Positions 1 to 7,510 of a DNA stretch of 64,000 nt are shown piece after piece (the first letter of the stretch is position 1; every line of letters starts with the position of its first letter). The DNA is from an uncultured Acetatifactor sp. (GTDB lineage Bacteria > Bacillota > Clostridia > Lachnospirales > Lachnospiraceae), in assembly GCA_910578815.1 (NCBI GenBank), contig CAJTSE010000005.1:62001-126000 (forward strand), in the 5' to 3' direction. Both the position numbers and the translations under genes were made by a program. The notes beneath the pieces were generated by a model that had not been told where the DNA came from, ran no database searches, and was given only the letters and a program-made list of their open reading frames with translations.

Positions 1-675
1 TATTTCAATGACGATATGTACCTGATCAACAGAGTGAAGCAGGAGTACTTTTTTCGCCGCGGCCTGCCCTGTGATTTGCTGGCATTGCAGCCTGTGGTAG
101 CAAATCCGGATAATCAGGTCATGTCTCACCTGTTTTTAAATAATGCGCTGGTGCTGTCCAAATACTTTGATAAGCGTAAGAATATGCGCCTTCAGCCCTG
201 GAAGTATTTTCATTTCGGCTATCCGCCGCTGTATTTCTGCTATAATTTGCTGGAGCTTTCGTTCCCGCTTTTTACAGGCTTTTACACGGTGCATGGACCC
301 ATGCCTTTCCTGAAAAGTACATTTTCAGAACTTTGGGAAAAGGAAGAGCGGGCCTTGACGGAGATGTCCGGCAATAGGTTTCGGAGCGAGACAGACCTGA
401 CGCCTTATCTTTTCAGGGAATATCAAAAGCTTACAGGTCATTTTTTGGCAAAGAATATTCAAAGGGATTTTCGGTATTTTTCAGTATCCGGTCATGTGGA
501 CAAGCTGCTGCGCACGATCAGAAAACAGAAAAAAAAGATTATATGTATCAATGACGTGTCTTCCCTGCAGGAGACAGAGAAGGTTAAAAATTCGATTCGA
601 GAGGCATTTCGGGAGATACTGCCTGAAGCTGCCGGATTTGAACGAGAGGGGAAAGCCGATCCTTCGGCGGAATGA
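1..675 (+). CDS. Stealth-family capsular polysaccharide sugar-phosphate transferase (C-terminal part, cut by window edge)
   Basis: The reading frame is open from base 1, which starts inside the conserved Stealth CR2 segment (YFNDDM, then YFFRRGLPCD). CR3 follows (GPMPFLKSTFSELW at about residues 95-112) and then a CR4-like end (CINDVSSLQETEKV). Stealth proteins are predicted to transfer hexose-1-phosphate from a nucleotide sugar onto a growing cell-surface polysaccharide, at the cytoplasmic membrane. The N-terminal half, CR1 included, lies outside the window, so full length is unknown. The gene ends 9 bases before the flippase gene, which fits a surface glycan operon. Family identification comes from motifs; the sugar substrate cannot be read from the sequence. 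Confidence 0.85.
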   Translation, partial: YFNDDMYLINRVKQEYFFRRGLPCDLLALQPVVANPDNQVMSHLFLNNALVLSKYFDKRKNMRLQPWKYFHFGYPPLYFCYNLLELSFPLFTGFYTVHGPMPFLKSTFSELWEKEERALTEMSGNRFRSETDLTPYLFREYQKLTGHFLAKNIQRDFRYFSVSGHVDKLLRTIRKQKKKIICINDVSSLQETEKVKNSIREAFREILPEAAGFEREGKADPSAE

Positions 676-684
676 GAGGCGGAA

Positions 685-2226
685 GTGGCAGAAAAAAGCA
701 GGACCGAATATTCGGCGCGAAATGCAACGGTGGCAATGTGTTCCAGAATACTGGCCATGCTTGCGGGTTTTGTGGCAAGGGTGGTATTTACCCATACCTT
801 AAGTGAAGAGTATGTAGGAATTAACGGGCTGTTCACCGATATATTGAATGTGCTTGCACTGTCGGAGCTGGGGGTGGGAACTGCCATTACCTTTGCTCTC
901 TACAAGCCTATATCCGAGAGGGACATAGAAAAGCAAAAGTCCCTGATGCGCATGTACCGGGACTTTTACCGGGGCGTGGCGGGGACGGTGCTGGCGCTGG
1001 GGCTTTTACTGCTGCCCTTTTTGGGGTATCTGTTCAGGGACCAGCCGGAAGTAGAACATCTGACCTTGATCTACCTGCTGTACCTTGCCAATTCCGTGCT
1101 GTCCTATACCTTTGTTTATAAGCGGACTCTAGTGGATGCTCACCAATTAAGCTATATTGGCGTGCTGTATCAAACCATGTCCTGGTTTGCCCAGAGTCTG
1201 ATTCAGATCGGCGTGCTTCTGCTTACGGGGAACTTCATGCTTTATGTGTCGGTGATGGCATTATGTACTGTTGCCAATAATCTGTGCATCTCCGCCAAGG
1301 CCGACAGGCTGTATCCCTATTTGCGGGACAAGGAGGTTCAAAGGCTTCCGGAGGAAGAGAAAAAAGGAATATTCCGTAATATCCGAGCCATGCTTATGCA
1401 CAAGGTCAGTACGGTGATCGTGAACAATACGGACAACCTGCTGTTATCCGCGTTGGTGGGGATCCGCAGCGTGGGCTGCTATACCAACTATTTTTTGATT
1501 ATCGGCTCCATTCAGCAGGTGCTGACGCAGATGTTCGGCGGCATAACGGCAAGTGTGGGAAACTTAGGTGTGGAAAGTGATTCGGGGAGGATCAGAAAGA
1601 TTTTTGAAGCTGCCTTTTTTATGGGGCAGTGGGTATACGGCGTGGTTGCCGTCTGCCTGTACGGGGTGCTGAATCCCTTTGTGGAGCTGTTTTTCGGCAG
1701 TCAGTATGTGTTTTCAAAGTATATTACCCTGGTACTCTGTGTGAATTTCTACATAACGGGCATGCGTCAGCCTACTTTAATATTTCGGGATTCGCTGGGA
1801 GTTTTCTGGTATGATCGTTATAAATCTCTGGTGGAGGCGGCTATTAACCTGGTGGTTTCTCTTATTTTGGGGAAATGGCTGGGGACCATAGGAGTATTTA
1901 TCGGGACGACGGTCAGCATTGTGACTACCTCACTTTGGGTGGAGCCATATATGCTGTACAAACACAAATTAAACTGTTCGGCGAAAACTTATTTTGTACG
2001 TTATGCACTGTATGGGACGGTGACGACGGCGGTGTGGATTTGTGCGGAGCTTCTTTGCAGACGGATTACCGGAACACTGTTTGAAATGTGTGTGTTACGG
2101 CTGGTTTGCTGCTTTGGAATCACAAATCTAGTGTATTTTATGCTTTATTACAGGACGAAGGAATTTCGGCTGTTAAAGGCAAAAGCGCTGGGAATTATTA
2201 AAAATATAATCAATAAGAGAAAATGA
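685..2226 (+). CDS. Wzx-like polysaccharide/lipid-linked oligosaccharide flippase
   Basis: This is a 513-residue, very hydrophobic protein with about 12-14 predicted membrane segments, the size and pattern of the MATE/Wzx (polysaccharide biosynthesis) superfamily. The N-terminal part (RNATVAMCSRILAMLAGFVARVV, then EYVGINGLFTDIL) is typical of the teichoic acid/O-antigen exporter type found in Firmicutes. It would flip an undecaprenyl-linked sugar unit across the cytoplasmic membrane. The start is a GTG preceded by GAGGCGGA. It lies directly after the Stealth transferase and before a nucleotidyltransferase, so it belongs to the same surface-glycan region. The substrate is unknown. Confidence 0.85.
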   Translation: MAEKSRTEYSARNATVAMCSRILAMLAGFVARVVFTHTLSEEYVGINGLFTDILNVLALSELGVGTAITFALYKPISERDIEKQKSLMRMYRDFYRGVAGTVLALGLLLLPFLGYLFRDQPEVEHLTLIYLLYLANSVLSYTFVYKRTLVDAHQLSYIGVLYQTMSWFAQSLIQIGVLLLTGNFMLYVSVMALCTVANNLCISAKADRLYPYLRDKEVQRLPEEEKKGIFRNIRAMLMHKVSTVIVNNTDNLLLSALVGIRSVGCYTNYFLIIGSIQQVLTQMFGGITASVGNLGVESDSGRIRKIFEAAFFMGQWVYGVVAVCLYGVLNPFVELFFGSQYVFSKYITLVLCVNFYITGMRQPTLIFRDSLGVFWYDRYKSLVEAAINLVVSLILGKWLGTIGVFIGTTVSIVTTSLWVEPYMLYKHKLNCSAKTYFVRYALYGTVTTAVWICAELLCRRITGTLFEMCVLRLVCCFGITNLVYFMLYYRTKEFRLLKAKALGIIKNIINKRK

Positions 2227-2243
2227 TAGGAGTCAGACTGTAA

Positions 2244-3455
2244 ATGGAGATCGGGAAGGAAGAGCGGCTGCTGCTGGAGCTGCTGGATGTGGGCTTGAGG
2301 GTAAAGGAGCCCGTGGAAAGCAGGACATTAGCGGAGGCGGACGAACGAACTTTGAGCGGAATTGACTGGGAAAAGCTGGAATATATTGCCCGCAGGCATT
2401 CCGTGCTATCCCTGTTATGCTATCCCTGCCTGGGAACGGAAGCAATTCCGGAAAAATTCAAAAGCTCAGTACAGAGGGAAGCCAGGGGGATCGTATTGCA
2501 GAATTACCGTCTGCTGCTTGCAGGCAGGGATATGGTGGAACTGCTGGAGGAAGCTGGTATTCACGTGGCGGTATTAAAGGGAGCGGCCGCCGCCTGTTCT
2601 TATCCAGAGCCGGAGCTGCGTAAGGCGGGGGATATTGATCTGCTGGTGGACCCGCAATGTCTGGAAGAGGCCTGCAGAGTATTGGAGAAGCTGGGCTGCC
2701 GGGCAGCGGAGTGGCAGCCGGCGCTGCATCATGTGGCCCTTTGGACGGAGGAAGGGGTCGAGACGGAGGTGCATACCATGCTGGCGGAGCCTTTTGACAA
2801 CGAACAGATCAACCTGTACCTGAAGTGGAAGCTGCCAGAATGCCTTGCACATTTGGACCGGCGTCAGGCTATGGGGGTAAAGCTGCCCATGCTGGATTAC
2901 GGGTATCACGCTTATGAGCTGCTGCTGCATATGCTGCAGCATTTCCTGCGATCGGGATTCGGGCTGCGCTTTTTATGTGATTGGGTGGTTCTTTGGCGGG
3001 AGGATATACCGGAGCCGGAGCGGAAAAGATACCTTGAGCTTGTGCGGGAGAGCAGGCTGAAAGGCTTTTCCGACATGGTAACTGCGGCCTGCCGGGATTA
3101 CCTGGGACTGGAAGAAAACAGGATCAGCTGGATGGAGCTTCCGGAGCGGATCAGCTCAAAAGAATTCATGCAGGAGGTTTTGGAGGCGGAGGAATTTGGT
3201 AAGTCTTCAGGAGAGCGGATGGTGATGCTGCGAAAGCCGGGAGTTACGGGATATGTGTTGGAGTTTCATCACCAGATGCGCTTGAATTTCCCCAGGGCTG
3301 GAAGGTGGATTCCGATTTGGCCCGTTCTCTGGACGATAACGCTGGTGCGATTTTTGCGGAATAACCGGAAAATCAGAGGGGTTTCGGGACGCACCATCCT
3401 GCGTAAGGCGGCGGAGCGCAGCCGGGTGATGGAACAGATGAAGCTGTGGGAGTGA
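2244..3455 (+). CDS. NTP_transf_5-type nucleotidyltransferase family protein
   Basis: The protein has 403 residues. Residues around 105-140 (VLKGAAAACSYP, then KAGDIDLLVD) carry the Gly-Asp-Ile-Asp metal-binding pattern of the NTP_transf_5 group of the polymerase-beta-like nucleotidyltransferase fold, with Asp130 and Asp132 as likely metal ligands. The flanks are helical, as in the family. The family's substrates are largely unknown, but it often occurs beside PqqD-domain and HPr-kinase-like proteins in peptide-modification loci. Here the convergent neighbour is exactly such a protein, with only 22 bases between the two ends. The gene starts 17 bases after the flippase, so it may be co-transcribed with the glycan genes. 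Its role in peptide maturation is inferred from context only. Confidence 0.8.
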   Translation: MEIGKEERLLLELLDVGLRVKEPVESRTLAEADERTLSGIDWEKLEYIARRHSVLSLLCYPCLGTEAIPEKFKSSVQREARGIVLQNYRLLLAGRDMVELLEEAGIHVAVLKGAAAACSYPEPELRKAGDIDLLVDPQCLEEACRVLEKLGCRAAEWQPALHHVALWTEEGVETEVHTMLAEPFDNEQINLYLKWKLPECLAHLDRRQAMGVKLPMLDYGYHAYELLLHMLQHFLRSGFGLRFLCDWVVLWREDIPEPERKRYLELVRESRLKGFSDMVTAACRDYLGLEENRISWMELPERISSKEFMQEVLEAEEFGKSSGERMVMLRKPGVTGYVLEFHHQMRLNFPRAGRWIPIWPVLWTITLVRFLRNNRKIRGVSGRTILRKAAERSRVMEQMKLWE

Positions 3456-3477
3456 AGGCGGCGCTGCGCCTGTTGTT

Positions 3478-4653
3478 TTATCTGCGGTCAAGCCATTGAT
3501 CCATGACAGCCCGGACGGTATCCACGGCCTGATGTTGCTTTGTACAGCACAGTCTGCAGACGAGAATATGGGGGCAAAGGTTTTGCGCGGCGTTTAGATT
3601 GAGGACAGCCTGTTCCCTTGTCCAGGAGGGAGAAATCAGGTGCTGGGCGATAGCAAGCTGTCCTTCGTGCGGAGAAAATCGTTCTATACGATTTTCAGGC
3701 GCTTGCTTCAGGAAGATGATACCGCCTAAGGGCCAGGCTCCAGGGGTGGATATTTCAGAGGTGCCGCACCAGGGCAGGCCGTGTACGGAGAGGGTATGCG
3801 TAGAATCCATAGAGCGGCGGCAGCTTATAAGATTTAAATCACCGTTGATGAGAGGTACCTGCAAAAGCTCTTTCCAGAGGCCTGTATGGGTGCTTTTTCC
3901 CGCACCGGAGTGGCCGGAAAACAGCCAGATATGCTCCCGATACAGCAGAGAGGCAGAGTGCAGCGCAAACAGGCCCTTTTTCTGGGCAAGATAGAGGAAG
4001 CATAGACGGATGGCATGGAAAACATCCTTTACAAAAATTTCATTAGGCGATCCGGCTGCAAAGAGAAGAACCTTTGAACCGTCTAAGGTAAGCCGGGCTT
4101 CCAGAGGGCCTTCAGCGGACGGAAAGATCAGAATATAGCAGTCTTCATTTTTAAGCACGATCAGCTGATCGCTGCGAAGCAGAGCTTCTCCGAGGGGATG
4201 AGAGGGCGGCAGGACGGGCAGAAGTTCTATCCTCTGATCAAAATGATCCTTTTCGGAAAATGTCGTAGTAAAGGAAGAAAAAGCAGAGGAAAAATAATTC
4301 GTGGGACCGGTGAGCGCCAGTTTCATACCGCCGATACACAGACACAGATCCACAGGTGCAGAGGAAAGGTGCAGAGGATATTCCTCAAGAATATTAAGGA
4401 GGCGCAGTTTATTCAAAAACTGCCGTATGTCTGATTGAAGCCCTGGCAGCTCGTCTTTGTCTGCCTGAAAACGGGAGGCACAGAGAGCCACAATTTTGTC
4501 CTCGGAGGATTCATCAGCCAGCAGATTCCATACATAAGCCCCGGTTTCATTGATCTGTACACCCCGGCGCATGTCAGCGATTCCCTGGCCGAAGGGCAGG
4601 AGATAGGGGACCCCATTCAGATAATGTAGTACATAATCGGCACTTTGTTTCAT
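3478..4653 (-). CDS. PqqD-like (RRE) domain fused to HPr kinase/phosphorylase-like P-loop domain
   Basis: The protein has 391 residues. Residues 15-95 look like a PqqD-type peptide-binding domain (RRGVQINETGAYVWNLL, then a helical tail). The C-terminal half carries the Walker A motif GHSGAGKST at residues 247-255, in the setting typical of HprK-like proteins (FALHSASLL before it, INGDLNLI after it). In RiPP systems PqqD-like domains bind leader peptides, and HprK-like kinases occur in lasso-peptide and related loci. The gene is transcribed against its neighbours and ends tail to tail with the nucleotidyltransferase. It is a good candidate for the leader-recognition component acting on the two small leader proteins at 6.3-7.4 kb, but this link is inferred. 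Confidence 0.8.
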   Translation of the reverse strand: MKQSADYVLHYLNGVPYLLPFGQGIADMRRGVQINETGAYVWNLLADESSEDKIVALCASRFQADKDELPGLQSDIRQFLNKLRLLNILEEYPLHLSSAPVDLCLCIGGMKLALTGPTNYFSSAFSSFTTTFSEKDHFDQRIELLPVLPPSHPLGEALLRSDQLIVLKNEDCYILIFPSAEGPLEARLTLDGSKVLLFAAGSPNEIFVKDVFHAIRLCFLYLAQKKGLFALHSASLLYREHIWLFSGHSGAGKSTHTGLWKELLQVPLINGDLNLISCRRSMDSTHTLSVHGLPWCGTSEISTPGAWPLGGIIFLKQAPENRIERFSPHEGQLAIAQHLISPSWTREQAVLNLNAAQNLCPHILVCRLCCTKQHQAVDTVRAVMDQWLDRR

Positions 4654-4750
4654 AGTTGGGCGGTTTTCCTTTTCTTATTTTATATTTTAATTTATTTTAT
4701 CTTTTTCTACAAAAAATAGCAAGGTTAAAGAAATGCTGCATAAATTATTG

Positions 4751-4778
4751 TAGACAAAATAAAAAAGTATAGTAAAAT
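4751..4778 (+). promoter_or_regulatory. Probable sigma-A promoter of the hemerythrin-receiver gene
   Basis: TAGACA (4751-4756) and TAAAAT (4773-4778) are separated by 16 bp in a very AT-rich stretch between divergent genes. The downstream start has an AAAGGAGG ribosome binding site. The -35 match is partial, so confidence is moderate. Confidence 0.5.
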
Positions 4779-4839
4779 AGTTTTAATGATTCTTTCATGG
4801 CTGTAGCTTACTTTTGGTATATCTGGTAAAGGAGGAAGG

Positions 4840-6192
4840 ATGATGGGACGACTTGAGTGGAACGACAGATATAAGATCGGTGTGGATTTTATCGACAAGG
4901 AGCATCAGACGCTTTTTTCAACTATGAATAAGCTGCTCAAAATCAGTGAAAGTGAAGAAAAGAGTGAATGGGCCTGTCGTGAGGGGGTAAAATATTTAAA
5001 AAATCATACCATGGAGCACTTTGAGCATGAAGAGAAATATATGCAGGCGATTAAATTTGAAGAATATGAGATACACAAACGCCTGCATGATGATTTCCGA
5101 TATAATACGCTCCCCGCACTGGAGGAAGAACTGGAGAGAACACAGTTTTCGGAAGACTCTGTACGTCATTTTCTGGGAGTGTGCATCGGCTGGGTGATCG
5201 CCCATACTCAGACGGAGGACCAGGCGATCGGAAAGAAAAGGTTTGTCAGCAAACGGGAGAATCTGCTGCAGGGGAAGGAAGTGGAAGCACTTCAGTCAGT
5301 GATCATACAGCTGGCACAGGAGGTATTTCGTTTAAAGGCCAGGCTGGTCAGTGAGCAATATGCAGGAGAAAATTTCGGAAAAATAATCTGTTGCCGTTTT
5401 TCTTATCGAGGAGAAGAAAAGGCTAAGTGGGATGTTACGCTGATCTTTGAAGAGAGCCTTGCACTTAAGGTTGTGGGCAGAATACTAAATGTGGAATATC
5501 CAAGGGTTGACGATATGGTGATTAATGTAATCCGTTATATTTCCCGACAGTTTCTGGAACAGATCAGAGAGAGCTTTCCGGCTATTGATTTGTTGACTCT
5601 GGATAAGGAGTCTCTGCTGACCCATGATCAGATCGTGAAAACCTTTGAACGAGAATCACCGTTGTGCAGTCTGCTTTTTGATTCAGGGGACGGCTATTTT
5701 GCGTTCAGTGCGGCTTCGGCAAACGGGGCAGGCGGAAAGATTTCGTCAGCAATCGACCATGCACATGTCATGGATGCCGTTCAGGAATATCTGGACAGGG
5801 AGGCGGAAGAGCAGGCAAAAGCAAAGCGCAAAATCCTGATAGTAGATGATTCGGAATTTATGCGTGCCAGAATCAAACAGATGATGGCGGAGGACTATGA
5901 GGTGATAGAAGCCGAATCCAGTATATCGGCAATCAAAAAAATAGCTTTGAACCGCCCGGATCTGGTGTTATTGGATTACGAAATGCCGATCTGTGACGGA
6001 AAGCAGGCGTTGGAAATGATTCGTTCGGAAACGGACATGGCTAATACACCGGTATTTTTCCTGACCGGCAGGGGAGACAGAGAGAGCGTTAAGAATGTAG
6101 TGGCATTAAAGCCGGAGGGGTATCTGCTAAAGACAATGCCGGACGAAGAAATTAAAAGAAGCGTCGATGATTTTTTTGTAAAAGGAGAGTAA
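4840..6192 (+). CDS. Bacteriohemerythrin - CheX-like - receiver domain fusion protein
   Basis: The protein has 450 residues in three parts. Residues 1-130 are a hemerythrin domain: WNDRYKIGVDFIDKEHQ, then HTMEHFEHEEKYM, a HKRLHDDF helix and a C-terminal HTQTEDQ supply the His/Glu/Asp ligands of a di-iron oxygen-binding site. The middle (about 180-315) resembles a CheX-type phosphatase domain. The end (about 325-448) is a CheY-like receiver (ILIVDDS, then VLLDYEMP with the phospho-acceptor Asp, and a conserved T-G). Together this suggests an oxygen-responsive signalling protein in the cytosol. The start follows AAAGGAGG. It sits between the PqqD-HprK gene and the leader-protein genes, but nothing in its sequence ties it to peptide maturation. 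Confidence 0.85.
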   Translation: MMGRLEWNDRYKIGVDFIDKEHQTLFSTMNKLLKISESEEKSEWACREGVKYLKNHTMEHFEHEEKYMQAIKFEEYEIHKRLHDDFRYNTLPALEEELERTQFSEDSVRHFLGVCIGWVIAHTQTEDQAIGKKRFVSKRENLLQGKEVEALQSVIIQLAQEVFRLKARLVSEQYAGENFGKIICCRFSYRGEEKAKWDVTLIFEESLALKVVGRILNVEYPRVDDMVINVIRYISRQFLEQIRESFPAIDLLTLDKESLLTHDQIVKTFERESPLCSLLFDSGDGYFAFSAASANGAGGKISSAIDHAHVMDAVQEYLDREAEEQAKAKRKILIVDDSEFMRARIKQMMAEDYEVIEAESSISAIKKIALNRPDLVLLDYEMPICDGKQALEMIRSETDMANTPVFFLTGRGDRESVKNVVALKPEGYLLKTMPDEEIKRSVDDFFVKGE

Positions 6193-6336
6193 ATATGGAA
6201 TTCCGGGCTTTTTACGGAATCTACTTGTTTTTTACGAAACAATGTGCTAATATAATGTTAACCAGATGATTTTCGGAATGTGCAATAATGCGACTGGTGA
6301 TTGTTGTGTAATAAATTAGAATAGGAATATGAGTAA

Positions 6337-6756
6337 GTGAAAAATTATGAAAAGCCGATTGTACTGTCAAATGAGGACATAGCAGAAGGAATATATGCGG
6401 CAAGCGGAGCCGTTGATTCATCTGGGGCAGGTGCTTCGGGCAGCACAGCATCAGTTTCAAAGGTGACGTTATCATCTTCAGGTAATGAATATTATAAAGT
6501 GAACACTTATGAGGTAACTGTAAAAAACAGTGGAAGCGAAGATTTGACGGGATGGGCAGCAAGTGTTACGGTTACTTCCGGTACAGTCACCGCCGTGACA
6601 TCCTATAATACATGGCTGGCAACAGCAGAATATGCAGGCAGTGTCATTACGATTAGACCAGGTAATGGCGGAACAATTATTGGAGCAGGCCAGGAAATTT
6701 CGGTTACGCTGGCGGTATCCTACAGCAGTGATGCAGTTGCTGTTGAGGGAGTGTAA
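6337..6756 (+). CDS. Small leader-bearing protein A with CBM2-like beta-sandwich domain
   Basis: The protein has 139 residues and a GTG start (AGGAA about 9 bases upstream). The first 25 residues match protein B at 6921 in 19 positions (YEKP at 4-7, NED at 12-14, AEG at 16-18, YAASGA at 20-25). This is not a classical signal peptide: it is acidic and lacks a hydrophobic core. A Ser/Gly/Ala linker follows. The C-terminal about 95 residues (VTVKNSGSEDLTGWAASVTV and onward) resemble a type 2 carbohydrate-binding or similar secreted beta-sandwich domain. The likely fate is leader recognition, cleavage near the AASGA segment, and export by the ABC transporter and S26 peptidase downstream. Homology of the C-terminal domain is tentative; the shared leader is directly visible. 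Confidence 0.75.
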   Translation: MKNYEKPIVLSNEDIAEGIYAASGAVDSSGAGASGSTASVSKVTLSSSGNEYYKVNTYEVTVKNSGSEDLTGWAASVTVTSGTVTAVTSYNTWLATAEYAGSVITIRPGNGGTIIGAGQEISVTLAVSYSSDAVAVEGV

Positions 6757-6920
6757 AGTGCGTTTATAGTAAAGCGAATTAGCAGTCCGGTTCGGGCTGT
6801 ATAATATGGCAGCATGGCAGGCATAAGTATAACTCATTAATATTGTTTCCGGAGTTGTGTCCACACTGCATTCGCAAGCTCCGGCAGGTGTAAAGCAGTG
6901 TAGAAATGGGGGAATGCAAA

Positions 6921-7361
6921 ATGACAAATTACGAAAAACCGGTGATATTGGCGAATGAGGATCTGGCGGAAGGAGTATATGCCGCAAGCGGAGCAGGCGC
7001 AGGCGGAGACTGCTACACCGTTACTGCTTATATCACTCAGACGCCGCAGATCGGCAATGAAAGATATACGATTCATGTCGATGGCTTCCATAACACAACA
7101 ACGCATCACAGTACCGGTCAAGTATTAGTGTTAAGCTTCAACATGCCGGTTACGTACAGCAGCAGTAACGGTTCTCTAAGCGGCGGTGATGGTACTGCTG
7201 AACTCAGGATCAGCTATTCGTATCATAGCAACAGTGTGGACAATATCGGGCTGGGTGATGTTTATGTGTCTGCCGGCGAGGGATTGGCGGTTACGGGCGC
7301 AAGATTGGAATGTAATTATTCCTGTGATCAGCATAGCGGTCTTCCGAATTACCCTGGCTAA
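6921..7361 (+). CDS. Small leader-bearing protein B with shared YEKP/AEGxYAASGA leader
   Basis: The protein has 146 residues. The chosen start at 6921 follows GGGGGAA and aligns exactly with the start of protein A; an upstream in-frame ATG at 6906 would add five residues. The leader (residues 1-25) is nearly the same as in protein A, but the rest is different: it begins DCYTVTAYITQTP and continues as a Thr/Ser/Tyr-rich, probably beta-rich domain with three cysteines (one just after the leader, two in CNYSC near the end). A strong terminator follows. I do not recognise the mature domain. Two different cargo domains behind one leader suggest a common modification or export route. Confidence 0.75.
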   Translation: MTNYEKPVILANEDLAEGVYAASGAGAGGDCYTVTAYITQTPQIGNERYTIHVDGFHNTTTHHSTGQVLVLSFNMPVTYSSSNGSLSGGDGTAELRISYSYHSNSVDNIGLGDVYVSAGEGLAVTGARLECNYSCDQHSGLPNYPG

Positions 7362-7400
7362 ATTAAAATGCTATAAAGTATTTATTCTACAAGAAACTGA

Positions 7401-7441
7401 AGCAGCATTGCCTATAAACGATTGGTAGTGCTGCTTTTTTT
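7401..7441 (+). terminator. Rho-independent terminator after leader protein B
   Basis: A 12-bp stem (7401-7412 with 7424-7435, two G-U pairs) is followed by a run of seven T (7435-7441). It should separate the leader-protein transcript from the ABC exporter gene, or cause a step-down between abundant precursor and scarcer machinery. Confidence 0.85.
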
Positions 7442-7510
7442 GCATCATCATTACTTATGCCGTCATATTTTGACGGCAGATTACAGGTGACCTTTGAGAA
7501 GGAGTCCGGA

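Noticed and set aside
6337..7361. Sactipeptide or lanthipeptide precursors
   Set aside because: No matching radical SAM or lanthionine synthetase is nearby (NrdG is the only radical SAM protein), and the parts behind the leader are domain-sized rather than short Cys-rich cores.
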